A DNA stretch of 25,505 nt, from assembly GCF_001039355.2 (NCBI RefSeq), contig NW_019773921.1, positions 1,865-27,369 on the forward strand, in the 5' to 3' direction. The notes below the pieces were generated by a model. It ran no database searches, was not told where the DNA came from, and was given only the letters and a program-made list of their open reading frames with translations. Below are positions 12,801 to 21,310 of this stretch, piece by piece. The position numbers and the translations under genes are program-made. Each line of letters starts with the position of its first letter. The stretch's first letter is position 1. The DNA is from Lingula anatina (taxonomy: Eukaryota; Brachiopoda; Lingulata; Lingulida; Lingulidae).

Positions 12801-13818
12801 TACCTTTATCATCCAGTACCAGTTGATCCAGTCCACATCCATGATCCTGACACTGCCATTCCTTCAGTAAACCAGGGATCCAGTTGCCCAACTTGTACAC
12901 TGGGTGTAAGGCAAAATGAAGGTTGGATAACAGCTCTGGTCTGGAGATAAAGCATAGTTGCATGAACTTAAGTATATATTCAACAAAAGGAGTAAATGGG
13001 ACCATTCACAAGAAATTTTGTCCACCTAGCTAATTTTAATTTTCTTAACCAATCCCTGTATCTCTGGCACAAAAATTTTGCTAAAAATCTTCACATTTTG
13101 TTATAATACCACGGTGCATGTACTTCTCTTAAAGAAATGGTGTATATGGGCTAAAATCAACAAGCTTTGGTGTTCAGTATTTTACCCAGACTGACCTTTT
13201 TACAGCATGAGCAGCTTTAATCAACAGTCCCGCCATGCTTAAAGCGTCCCCTTCCTGTGCCAGGAACACATAGTGGACATTAACAGTGGTGGAATTCAGC
13301 ATAGACATGGCGGACGCCAAGGAGTCATTGCTATTCCATAGAGCGTCCAGAAAACCCGAGTGTGAATTAAAGGCATGGAAAAGGATTGACGAGTTGAGGA
13401 AGAGCGGAGAAGGGTACACGAGGACCTCGTCTTTCATCCAACCGTTCACTGTACTCAGTTTAAAAGGTTCTGCTGCGTTTCCTGGGACGTGTGTCAGGCT
13501 CAAACTGTGCTGAAAGTTGTGTTTTCTAACACGCTCCTGAATGTTGGCGTCTCCTATTAATTTTCGGCGAGCTTGCGCGGAAATGTGGCCATATTTCTTC
13601 TTTAAGTTTAAGAAATTATGAAAAGCGGCTCTCGAACTGATTTCATTATGAGACCAAGCATATTTGACATCATTGACCAAATCGAACCCTTTCTGGTAAT
13701 CTGTATCCGCTCGATGCCCTACAAAGTCGTGAGTGCCTTCTTCCAGGTGACCGTCCACCCCGATTATTAGAATGTTTATAAAACAGGCCAAGCACGACAG
13801 CTCTCTGGTCGACGCCAT
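4665..13818 (-). CDS. Secreted PA-domain / peptide-N-glycosidase F-like protein, 12 exons
   Basis: Exons, in transcript order: 13196-13818, 12804-12940, 10017-10210, 9334-9491, 8657-8800, 8192-8319, 7562-7733, 6924-7069, 6384-6502, 5886-6009, 5254-5366, 4665-4805. All junctions are GT-AG, phases match and the sum is 2199 nt (732 residues plus TAG). Seen: signal peptide at 1 to about 23; an unassigned region to about 290; a PA-type stretch at about 295-375 (AYVLDGSDCSYFDK, then SGAAGVIVQA); a PNGase F N-domain at about 435-570 with HWDHTVQLYV; a C-domain at about 580-732 with GHGSDENGCGEFC and GTWLYGRDGWCDG. Compared with the bacterial enzyme as I recall it, D489 matches catalytic D60 and E626 matches E206. 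C477/C485, C624/C628 and C654/C678 match its three disulphides. The second acid, E118, appears to be Ala549. Seven N-glycosylation sequons and no membrane anchor or KDEL suggest a lumenal or secreted protein. Family role: removal of N-glycans from Asn; activity here is inferred. The start ATG has A at -3 and G at +4. Intron 2 spans the assembly gap. Confidence 0.9.
5231..5490. repeat. (AG)n and (CA)n tracts flanking exon 11
   Basis: AG repeat at 5231-5247 directly after the exon 11 donor (CT on the coding strand). CA repeats at 5434-5448 and 5459-5490 lie in intron 10. Confidence 0.9.
6802..6992 (-). repeat. Tandem duplication of the 3' part of exon 8 with its splice donor
   Basis: A 90-base unit occurs at 6802-6891 and again at 6903-6992, a period of 101, with essentially identical sequence. 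The second copy is the real one: 69 bases of exon 8 plus its GTAAGT donor at 6923-6918. The first copy lies in intron 8, carries the same donor at 6822-6817 and has no acceptor of its own. Using the distal donor would extend exon 8 by 101 bases and reach an in-frame stop early in the extension. The near identity indicates a recent event. Confidence 0.9.
7424..7468. repeat. (CT)n microsatellite in intron 7
   Basis: About 45 bases of CT repeat preceded by a C run. It reads as GA on the coding strand. Confidence 0.95.
8593..8653. repeat. (GA)n microsatellite touching the exon 5 donor
   Basis: GA repeat with a central G-rich part. On the coding strand intron 5 starts GTATCTCTCTCT, so the repeat begins at base 4 of the intron. 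Confidence 0.95.
9163..9325. mobile_element. Hairpin-forming MITE-like element in intron 4
   Basis: The left arm at about 9163-9213 and the right arm at about 9271-9325 are inverted copies sharing ACACAAGCCGAAAAA and CTTTCATAC. They have minor mismatches and surround a loop of about 58 bases. Long terminal inverted repeats with no coding content fit a non-autonomous DNA transposon. I saw no clear target-site duplication. Confidence 0.65.
9421..9643 (-). repeat. Tandem duplication of the 5' part of exon 4 with its splice acceptor
   Basis: About 94 bases at 9421-9516 recur at 9550-9643, offset 129, with a few substitutions and a 2-base indel near a TATA run. The lower copy is the start of real exon 4, which begins at 9491. 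The upper copy lies in intron 3 and keeps a full acceptor (AG at 9622-9621) and 71 bases of coding sequence, including a valine-to-alanine and a serine-to-asparagine difference. It has no donor directly after the duplicated part, so it is a decoy acceptor or an incipient exon. Confidence 0.88.
9826..9878. repeat. (AAT)n microsatellite in intron 3
   Basis: About 18 trinucleotide units, followed by A-rich variants. Confidence 0.95.
10520..10589. repeat. Short inverted repeat in intron 2
   Basis: AAGCTTGCTCC near 10523 pairs with GGAGCAAGCTT near 10578, with about 45 bases between. This is a small stem-loop without recognisable content, just left of the hAT-like copy. Confidence 0.5.
10614..10901. 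mobile_element. hAT-like non-autonomous element with 8-bp target duplication
   Basis: The left end AGGGGCAGATCCAG and the right end AAATCTGCCACT are imperfect terminal inverted repeats. GTGTATAC flanks the element on both sides (10606-10613 and 10902-10909). An 8-bp target duplication with short inverted ends is typical of hAT transposons. The 288-bp body has no transposase and is related to the copy at 879-1113, sharing segments such as TGGTATTTTA and GGGCGAA. It sits inside intron 2 of the PNGase F-like gene. Confidence 0.82.
10910..12803. other. Remainder of intron 2 of the PNGase F-like gene
   Basis: Apart from the gap I see no gene here. AT-rich unique-looking sequence includes a motif, GGGCCCGATTCTCAAAGACC near 12072, that may be the edge of a repeat, but I could not define it. 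Confidence 0.5.
11472..11608. other. Assembly gap (137 N)
   Basis: An unbroken run of N inside intron 2 of the PNGase F-like gene. The splice phases of exons 2 and 3 match, but an additional exon hidden here cannot be excluded if it is a multiple of three bases long. Confidence 0.99.
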
Positions 13819-13938
13819 TTTGAACAGTCACATGATCAATGGAACGCACTCAAAGAGAGCTCAACAAACGCAATGCGTTAGAGAATGGCCTGGTGAACAG
13901 TTCATAGAAAGTCATGCAATGCGTCGAAATTCGCCCTC

Positions 13939-13951
13939 AAAGATATATAAA
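13939..13951 (-). promoter_or_regulatory. Candidate TATA box of the PNGase F-like gene
   Basis: On the minus strand this reads TTTATATATC, about 120 bases upstream of the start codon at 13818. That would leave a 5' UTR of about 95 bases with no intron needed. Downstream of it, near 13825-13832, is a CATGTGAC motif. The position is sensible, but AT-rich DNA gives such matches by chance and no transcript evidence is available. Confidence 0.3.
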
Positions 13952-14120
13952 TTCTAAAACCAATATATTTGTATGGAATGAGATCTTGGGTCTAGCTAGC
14001 TTAATAGTTCTATCGGGTCTTAAATCTGAAAATACCGATTTTTTTAACTAAGTAGGCCTACATGTAGGTCTACTTGGCATATTGTTATTTTAAATCCCTG
14101 AATTTTGCACTCCAAAATTA

Positions 14121-14122
<2 letters not shown>

Positions 14123-14154
<32 letters not shown>

Positions 14155-14345
14155 TCGGGGATGTAGCTTAGAGGTAGAACGCACGCTTTGCATGAGTGAA
14201 GCCCCCGGTTCAATCCCCGGCATCTCCATCTTGACAACTCTGTCGTTCGACAGACCGTGCTTTTTCACATTGCCAGGTCCTAAAAGAGACCCCAGTTGCA
14301 GGCCTTAACTGTGCGTGACCAACACGTTATTAAAGATTGGCAGAA
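14123..14345 (+). mobile_element. Probable tRNA-derived SINE with adjacent poly-A
   Basis: A30 at 14123-14152 is followed by the tRNA-Ala-like head and then about 115 bases of unrelated body, ending roughly near TTAAAGATTGG at 14331. A normal SINE carries its A tail at the 3' end, so the upstream A run may be the tail of an earlier element into which this one inserted. The right boundary is a guess. Confidence 0.45.
14157..14228 (+). tRNA. tRNA-Ala(TGC)-like sequence, probably a SINE head or tRNA pseudogene
   Basis: The 72 bases have the full layout of tRNA-Ala: acceptor stem GGGGATG/CATCTCC, TAGCTTAGAGG as A box, TTTGCAT anticodon loop with TGC, and GGTTCAATCC as B box. The D, anticodon and T stems each have one mismatch (C-A, G-A and C-C), unusual for a working tRNA. 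A 30-base A run lies directly upstream. The first T-run terminator is over 30 bases downstream, after non-tRNA sequence. A tRNA-derived SINE head is therefore the better reading, although the internal promoter boxes look intact. Confidence 0.6.
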
Positions 14346-14399
14346 CCTCCTCGCAAACAAATTGTTTTTGTGTTGGTTGGATATAAAACACTAGTATAA

Positions 14400-14670
14400 A
14401 ACCCCATTCCCATAGATTTTAGATCGATCTATCCCTGTGGGGAGTCTTACTAGATTCTCTCGCTAAATGGCTTCAGCCCAAGCGGCTTAGACGTCTGGGA
14501 CGCCCACTAAAGCTGCTAAACGATAGTTAATTACCCCCTTTCATCCTTAACAGGCGTGACAGACATCTAAGCCGCACAAGTTAATTGCAAATAAGCGAGA
14601 ATCCCCTCAGAGATAGTTCGTTCAATAGTAGGCCTAAGTAGCCTACGACAGTCTCTGGGAATGGTCTCTA
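14400..14670. mobile_element. Fold-back element, copy B
   Basis: It is diverged but collinear with 468-748, sharing AAGCTGCTAAACGATAGTTA, AGGCGTGACAGACATCTAAG and CTCTGGGAATGGTCTCTA. It has the same palindromic design centred near 14535. It lies in the head-to-head region between the PNGase F-like gene and the methyltransferase. Confidence 0.8.
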
Positions 14671-15007
14671 ATAGGCCTATATCACAATTGGAATCTTGAA
14701 CTGGGGCTCTTGTGTATGATTTTGACAGCGTCCAACTACGAGGTCTTGCAGAAAGGGCCTACTCAAGATGAATGCTAAATTCTCACCTCGGCTAAGTTGT
14801 GTACGGTGTCCAGATATGCATATTTAACCCCCTTTACACTGGACGTCGTCCTTTCTTCATCCTTTGTGTGACCATGAAGCTGGCAACGCCGTGGTCGTTG
14901 AAAAGAGGCACAAGCAAAATGGATGCTCAAGTATTGTTATTTTTTACTGCCAAACGGGACCGTACTTCGGGACGCATAAAGGACGCCGACCAGTGTAAAG
15001 GGGCTTA

Positions 15008-15030
15008 AATAATAATAATAATAATAAAAA
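15008..15030. repeat. (AAT)n microsatellite
   Basis: About seven units, just upstream of the degenerate hAT-like copy. Confidence 0.85.
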
Positions 15031-15047
15031 GATTAAGCTTCCAGATC

Positions 15048-15400
15048 AGGGGCGGATACAGGATTCTTTGAAGGGGGGGAGGGGTCCGATTTTTCAGGAA
15101 TGACATGCTTTGGACCCCATTCAGAATAGGGGAGTTACTACTCCCAGGGTCAAATATGGCTATATCACTACAAAGCTTGCCATCTAATCCGCTAATAGAC
15201 ACTGAATAGGTATCCCTTGGGGAAGTAGGCCTGTTCAAATGGGGCGGCCATATTTGACCCTCGGACTACTAAGTTCCCTATTCTGAATGGGACCTTGGAG
15301 AGCAAGCAGTGGCATTTGGAACGGTTAAGGCCTGTAAACCAGCTAGTTTGGAATTCTTATTCCAAGAGTGGACTATTAGTGGGATTTTTTAGAAGCCGAC
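15048..15400. mobile_element. Degenerate hAT-like copy interrupted by a hairpin
   Basis: It starts with AGGGGCGGATACAGG, like the copies at 879 and 10614. Its later part (about 15300-15395) matches their middle, for example CAGCTAGT followed by an A/T-rich stretch and TTCCAAGAGTGG. Between these parts lies an unrelated inverted-repeat segment (15112-15294). The right terminus is not recognisable. Another end-like AGTGGCGGATTTAGAGG at 15470 points the opposite way and may belong to a further truncated copy. Confidence 0.6.
15112..15294. repeat. 183-bp inverted repeat nested in the hAT-like copy
   Basis: Arms at 15112-15160 and 15247-15294 are about 48 bases each and mostly complementary, sharing CATTCAGAATAGGG and AGGGTCAAATATGGC. 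The central part is about 86 bases. It looks like a fold-back insertion or the result of a template-switch event. Confidence 0.7.
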
Positions 15401-15635
15401 GTGGGGGCACTGCCATTATCTATGCTAATGGGACCTTGGGGCTGGAGGGTCCACACATTGATGATCTGCAGTGGCGGATTTAGAGGGGGGGGGAGGTCAG
15501 GGGTCGTGGGGGCAAGAAGAAGTCAAACTCATCATCTCCTGAGACCTTCAGAATATTTTTATTTGTGTATCTCACAAAAGCCTAGCTCGCGCGCGACGAG
15601 TCCTTTATTCGACATCAATCATGGTTCCAGCAATT

Positions 15636-15824
15636 TATATAAGTTCCCGCCATGCTCTATTTCACATCTGTGCGTGTCACGGCTTCACGTCCAACTGCCA
15701 ATCTGTCATTTTGTCTGAACATTAAATTATTTAAATGCGTTGTGACAGGTTAAGACCACACCTGTACGTATCTGCGCTGTCTCGTAGAAATGCGGCATTT
15801 GCTTGTCACTCACAGACGGAAAAG
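15636..15824 (+). promoter_or_regulatory. Candidate promoter and non-coding first exon of the METTL27-like gene
   Basis: TATATAAG at 15636-15643 is followed about 180 bases later by a strong donor, AAAG|GTAGGT, with the cut after 15824. The METTL27-like start codon lies in an exon that itself begins with a good acceptor (TTTCATTTCAG, exon from 17125), so an upstream non-coding exon must exist. This is the best candidate I see, but it is positional inference only. Confidence 0.3.
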
Positions 15825-16040
15825 GTAGGTCATTTCAATTTGAACTTTTCTTCGCCGAATGGAAAGGGCGCTTTCATTTTCTTTTTTCATCGGTCGGGTT
15901 TAACCTTTACACAGTAAATAGTATTTGTTAAAACATCAATAATATCTATTCTTAACAGTGTTATGAGCAATGTTGGCAATAAACAAAACAGTCATATTAA
16001 CAGCTGACAGTAATAAAGATGGGGAATCTGGAACAGAATC

Positions 16041-16193
16041 ATGGGCGTCCGCGGGTGGGGGGGTCAATGGAATCACTTGACCCCCCCCCCCTGGAATTTT
16101 GGCGGGCACGTTAATTGCGGGTACCCAGCCGATCATTATCTCCCCCCTCAATGACTTTGACCCCCCCCTGGAAAATTTTCTGATGACGCCCAT
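16041..16193. mobile_element. Short MITE with ATGGGCGTC ends
   Basis: ATGGGCGTC at 16041 is the exact inverse of GACGCCCAT ending at 16193. The interior has runs of C and G around a less biased core and no coding potential. The flanks GAATC and GAATA nearly match, which may be a short target duplication. Confidence 0.6.
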
Positions 16194-17124
16194 GAATATA
16201 ACGCAGTCCTTGTCCATGTAATGCCACGAATGATTGGGGCAGTAACGATGACGCAATGAAAATAGAAAACAACTCAATCACTTGAGAGAAAGGTGAGACA
16301 GGAACATATTTAAGAACTAAGAAAGAAACTTTTACTGTAACCATCATTCGATAAAAGAAGTGCCGTAATGAAGTTAAAAATATTAATATAATTTTGTACC
16401 ATTACTGAAATAAAATTCACATTTCATGCCTGATGAAACGTACATGTACTGTACATGTCAATGAGACCAACTGCAAGTAAAAGATTCAAACTGTGCGACT
16501 AATGGAAAGTACTAGAAAAGTAACAACAAAGATTACTTATGATTATTTTATGAGGAGGTAATGGAAAATCTGTATTAATGGAAGTTGTGAACTTTGGTCA
16601 ATAAGATCTGCACCATTGTCTAATTAGACAATTACAACAATTTGTACCATACTGCTCTGCTAATGGTAGTTATCATGGTAGTTATATTGAGGTAATGGAA
16701 AATCTGTAATTATTGCATTTATTATTAGACGATTACAATATACTTTGATGGATAGCTTATTTTGGTAAGTTATGGAAAAATAAATAATGAATTATGTAAG
16801 AGCGCAAACCATCACACCATGACCAAATAGGGGTGTGTGATTAAACTGATGAAAAGGTAAGAATGGAAAGTTGTGGAAACATTACCGGTACCATCACTTC
16901 GTAAAAATTACCATAATTTGGTGGAGGATGCTGAATTACATTAAGAAAGAAGGAGAAACACTTTTCGACCCAGTACACACTAAAATGAAACATTTTCCAC
17001 TATCAAATTTTTCATGTTTCTTAACAAAGAGTTTAAAGTAAACATGACAATATCAAACGCCATTTCATGTTTTTGTCACAGCATGTTCAGTAAATGTATC
17101 TCATAATATCATATTTCATTTCAG
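16194..17124. other. Upstream non-coding region of the METTL27-like gene
   Basis: AT-rich, with diverged internal duplications: GGTAATGGAAAATCTGTA near 16557 and 16692, and TTAGAC(A/G)ATTACAA near 16624 and 16727. No gene is visible; it is probably a 5' intron. Confidence 0.5.
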
Positions 17125-17150
17125 GTAGACAACAATAACTTGCTGTTACA

Positions 17151-19120
17151 ATGTCGATCAACAAAGACGAATCTTGGGCTGTCATAAAGAAGCTAGACAC
17201 GGTGAAGGATTACAAGGAATGTGCGCACGTTTATGATGAAATATTTGATGTATGTATCCTACCCGTATGTAATACTTGTCCTCCAACTCGCTACCATTTT
17301 CATAAACCTGGTTTACAAGAGGGAATATAATCTGCAATTTCCCGTTCTTTTTCGTATTTTTGATAAGCTACAAATTGTTGACAACTGTACTGAATGAAAA
17401 ATGCAAGTGGTCATACAATTTCCGTTTGCTATGTTACACGAACGGACTCTCTGGCTTCGTTACAGCTTTCATTGGAGGCATGCCTTTTGATAACCTGTTC
17501 AAACAGCAAGTGATATCATGATGATAATAAAATAGCAAATTAAGAATATGCATCTTTGGTTTCCAAATTTAGCACTAAAATATTGATTTGTTGCCACTTT
17601 CAGACACTTTCCTATAGTGCACCAAGCCACGTGGCGCGAGCAGTTAATGAGTTGCTAGGCAACGAGAAGGATGCTCTGATACTGGATGCAGGGGCTGGGA
17701 CAGGATTGGTGGGGAAGGAGGTCAGTGTTGCTATGGTTACTAACGTGCTTAGCCGGGGGGGGGGGGGGTTTAAGGAAAGGGAAGTGAACAGAGATATCGC
17801 TATTCACACCTCACAACTTGAACTGGCCTATTTTGAATACACGAAGCATTTAAAAATCGAAGTGAATTTCACCATGAAAGAAAGACGTAACTGCACTGGG
17901 CAAATGTTATGCTATCAAGGGTCTACAGTGAACGTGTTCCGCATTGCCTTATAACTTCACTGTTGGTTTATCATACTGTGCATTATTCTTGATGTGTCTT
18001 TCTTGATGAATGAAAAAGGTGTATATTTATGGTGTCATATTAATATTAGTTGTGACGTTAAAATATAGCGCCACACGATGTCCCATTTTTGTTTTTGTCT
18101 TTGTGACGTAATGCTTATGTCCCGTTGCAGCTTCACGATCTCGGCTTCACTAACCTCGATGCTCTTGATGGAAGTCAGGAAATGCTAAACATAGCCAATC
18201 AGAAAGGTGTTTACAAGAGGACTATTTGTGATTTGCTTGGCACAAATAGACTAGATATATCAAATGGTAGGTACCGGTATATCAAAAATCGCGTTTTTAT
18301 CTTTATATCCCTGTTATTTTTGTTATCACCATAACTTCTGATGATGGCAGTTTGTGTGTCTAATACAATAAAAACCCATTCTGTAACATATAGTTAAAGG
18401 AAAGAAAATTTGAAATCTCAATCTGCACACCAAAGGATACAGGGTATGTTTCAGTTAGATCAGCATTTGCTTATGAATTAAAATTAATTTCACATTTTTA
18501 ATCTATTCTCTTTTCATGATAAGACACGTACTCCTGTGTGTTGGTAGTTGGTACCATTGTTCCTGGCCATGCTAACGCCAGTTGTCTCCCGGAGCTCTTT
18601 AGAATCACCAAACCAGGTGGGTACCATGGAGATGAAAATGCTTCTATAGATTTCAAATATATGAAAAATTGCACTTAAAAAAAAATATTGATTGCTGTTT
18701 AATGAAGTTAGTATTAACGACTGGATATTTTCTATAATATGATATAATATGAATATATTTTAATGCTGGCACTTTTTTCTATTCCTGAACCAATTTCCTC
18801 TAAATACAGTGTAGTTTGCATGAAGTGCAAACACATAATAAAACTACTGCATTCGTTTGGAGCACATATTTGAAGTTTACACTTTTACATGATCACTGTC
18901 ATTTACACTCAGAAAGTAAATTGTCAATTTTCTAGGTGGACTTGTGGTCATAACAACAAGAGACGTTCACGTGCAGGGTTGCGGGCATGCCGGGAAATCT
19001 CTGGCAGAGTGGATGGGGATACACGAGGAAAACAAGCTTTGGCGAAAGATGGAGACTAGGCGAGTCGAAAATTACCTGGATGGCCATGCTGGGAGTATTG
19101 ATATATTTCAGGTGGTTTGA
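17151..19120 (+). CDS. METTL27-like SAM-dependent methyltransferase, 5 coding exons
   Basis: Exons 17151-17249, 17604-17720, 18131-18266, 18524-18616 and 18936-19120 join in phase to 630 nt (209 residues plus TGA). All introns are GT-AG. It resembles the METTL27/WBSCR27 class I methyltransferases. The N-terminus ends in CAHVYDEIFD, motif I ILDAGAGTG is at 59-67 (SAM binding), an acidic residue follows in LDALDGSQEML at 81-91, and LPELFRITKPGG is near the post-motif region. The substrate of this family is not established to my knowledge. The protein is probably soluble, with no signal peptide. The stretch between the YD motif and SYSAP is about 8-10 residues shorter than I expect for the family, so a micro-exon in intron 1 (17250-17603) could have been missed. 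The start is the first ATG in the exon that begins at 17125. Confidence 0.88.
17755..17768 (+). repeat. Poly-G run in intron 2 of the METTL27-like gene
   Basis: Fourteen consecutive G lie 35 bases past the exon 2 donor. Length may be uncertain in the assembly, and the run could form a quadruplex with nearby G tracts. Confidence 0.8.
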
Positions 19121-19216
19121 GGAGTCCTGATATCACGTGGTCACGTGATAATTCCGAGACCAGTAGTAATTTGGACATCACGATTCGCAAAAATTAGGAA
19201 GGAGAGGCGTTTGTTT

Positions 19217-19226
19217 ATATTTTATT
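19217..19226 (-). terminator. Candidate polyadenylation signal of EF-hand copy 1
   Basis: TTTTATT on the plus strand gives AATAAAA on the minus strand, about 280 bases past the TAA at 19501 and only about 100 bases from the METTL27-like stop at 19120. The plus-strand gene's nearest signal-like sequence is AATATAAA at about 19233. The two convergent 3' UTRs would overlap if both are used. Confidence 0.3.
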
Positions 19227-19500
19227 GTTTTTAATATAAAATTACTTTTTCTTACCAAAAGAACAGAATGATATGACTACCTAACCGGCATTAATGGAGA
19301 AAGGAGGAGAAGCAAAGACGAAAAGGAGGAAAGTAAATGTCTTTATGCGGTTTGTGCGTTTCTCCCTGCTTTCGTTTCTACCGTGGGCCTCTTGATAGGC
19401 CCAAGGTTCATTGGTCAGAAAAATCTTCCCTATCAGAACGGTATTCAGCTAGATAAAACAAGACACCACTATAGACTTACACTCCTTTTAAGAAAAAAAG

Positions 19501-20450
19501 TTAGGCAGAGAATTTCATTATTTCTCCGTGTAGATCCACCCCATGTAAGTCGTTGCTTGAAATCCACGACAGACCTTTAGTAAAAAGTTCAGCTTTGCTT
19601 ATAGAACCGCTACCGTTGGTATCAATTTCAATGAAAAGTCCCAAAGATGATGGAGCACAGATCTTAAAATTAAATTGACAAACTCGTCCCTGTCAAGATT
19701 ATCATCTTCATTCATATCCCCGACCTCGAAGAAGTTGAGGTGCCATTTGATTTCCTTGTCTACGTGCTGCTTATCGGGCATTTTTGCCTTGATTTCGGCT
19801 TCATTTGAAATATGGTCGTGTGCTGAAAAACATTTCAAATCTCCATCATTGAAGAGGTCTTTCCACCACGTGTCCCAATCTTCTTGCAGAAAGGCTTTGA
19901 TTTTGTCCTCCTTCTCTTTGGACTTCGTTATAACCCCTACTCTCTCTGCCGTCATATTCACGAATTCGTCTTCATCCATCTTTCCATCTCCGTTAACGTC
20001 CATGTGTTCTATGACGTGTCTCCATTTGGATACCCAAATGTCACTTGATGGCTCGTAATATTCTGTCACCTTGAAGAAAGCAACGCATTCATAATTGTTT
20101 GAACTTTGAATTCTACCCATTTTCTATTACTTATTTCTTATAATCATCTCCAATATCTATATACCTACTCATTTGCTCTTTCTGTTATTTATTTATTAAA
20201 GTTTTTCCTCGACAGTCGGAACTTATCACCATGGCTTTCTAGAACTGTTTGATTGGCATGTGCCTCAACCGTCACGAAATAAATTAGATAACAAATACAT
20301 AAACGCAATATTCCCCTCGATAAACGTCAAACTTTGCTGGGACAGATACAGTAATCTTTATACCTTGTCATCCTGTAAAACCAGTGTGGAACCAATGTCA
20401 TTCATCACTGTGCCAACAAAAACCGTCATCAGTAGATTGAAAGATATCAT
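19501..20450 (-). pseudogene. Secreted EF-hand protein (SCP-like), copy 1, with a one-base frameshift
   Basis: Exon 1 (20364-20450) encodes 29 residues forming a signal-peptide-like start, MISFNLLMTVFVGTVM. Exon 2 (19501-20069) continues at VTEYYEPSSDIWVSKW after the acceptor TTTCTTCAAG. EF-hand loops: DVNGDGKMDEDE at 53-64 and DMNEDDNLDRDE at 147-158, both with canonical ligands, and a fourth, DTNGSGSISKAE, out of frame. Loop 2 is degenerate. Against copy 2 there are no indels until the T4 run at 19634-19637, where one base is missing. Without it the frame stops after SLKLIPTVAVL; past it the paralogous C-terminus continues to TAA at 19501. Either the gene is broken or the assembly dropped a homopolymer base. 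The family binds calcium. Splicing at 20487 (CAG acceptor) implies a further non-coding exon upstream. If the error is technical, this is an intact 218-residue gene. Confidence 0.82.
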
Positions 20451-21255
20451 AGTTATTTGAGTGCAAGCTGCTTATGGTAGTTTTAATCTGAAAAATATTT
20501 CAACTTTTACGAAGAGTCACAGAAAATCCGGAAATGAATAGGAATATTGCTAACATTGTACAGAATTGTGAATGATGCATACATCGAATTACTTTTGTTT
20601 CCAAGACATGCAAAAGATCTAATAGGGGGACAAAGTTTAAATGAGAGGAAAACCCTTTAAAATGCGTGTGCATCTGCAAAGGTGTTATAGCAATATTGAC
20701 CAGCCTTAGGAACTAATGACTGTTTGAAGGCGTTTTTGTCTGTGTGACTCGATTTAAGGGAGTGCTAGCTCCGCAAGTGATGTTTTCATTATTGCCTCGT
20801 TATCTAATCCAGTTGGCAAAGCACATAAGTAAGACACTCATGCAAAATTTATAAGCTAGAAAGCTAGGCAAACGTTTTTTTCTTTTATCCTGCGCTTTCT
20901 AAAGCTCCTCAGTAATTCCCCGACGTCGTTGCAACACATGTATAGACGAAATGTTATTTGTGATGTTACCTTCGCCTAAGGGTTATTAGCATAATATAGA
21001 CGGCTGTTGAAATTATCCTACTGGTTTTGAGTGTGATTGGAACATGTCTGTTTTCACTGTCGAAAAGGCATAACATGTCTGTATATGAAATTTTAGAGTC
21101 ATATGTCAATAAGAATAAAATAAAAACTTCATTGTCAAATTTCTAGGGTCTCACAAACCAAAATATCTTCACAAAATAAATGAGTTTTTAAGTTCTGTAT
21201 GGATGCGTGTATGGAAATGGGATTAAAATTATGATTAAATAATTTAGTGGGATGC

Positions 21256-21310
21256 GTCTGTCTGTCTGTCTGTCTGTCTGTCTGTGTGTCTGCCTGTCTG
21301 TCTGTCTGTC
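21256..21310. repeat. (TCTG)n microsatellite
   Basis: About 13 tetramer units with two imperfect ones, between the EF-hand genes. A 24-base direct repeat, ATGTATTTGAGTT followed by AGACGA, occurs twice at 21371-21418 close by. Confidence 0.92.

Noticed and set aside
13286-13513. Plus-strand frame opposite exon 1 of the PNGase F-like gene
   Set aside because: Antisense shadow of a well-supported coding exon.
14157-14228. Functional tRNA-Ala gene
   Set aside because: One mismatch in each of the D, anticodon and T stems, and no close T-run terminator, make a SINE head or pseudogene more likely. Not fully excluded.
17556-17954. 132-codon plus-strand frame containing the methyltransferase motif I
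   Set aside because: Only 17604-17720 is coding. The rest is intron on both sides, including the poly-G run.
20070-20120. In-frame upstream start MGRIQSSNNYEC for EF-hand copy 1
   Set aside because: This stretch contains the exon 2 splice acceptor. The separate 87-base signal-peptide exon, conserved in both paralogues, is the better start.
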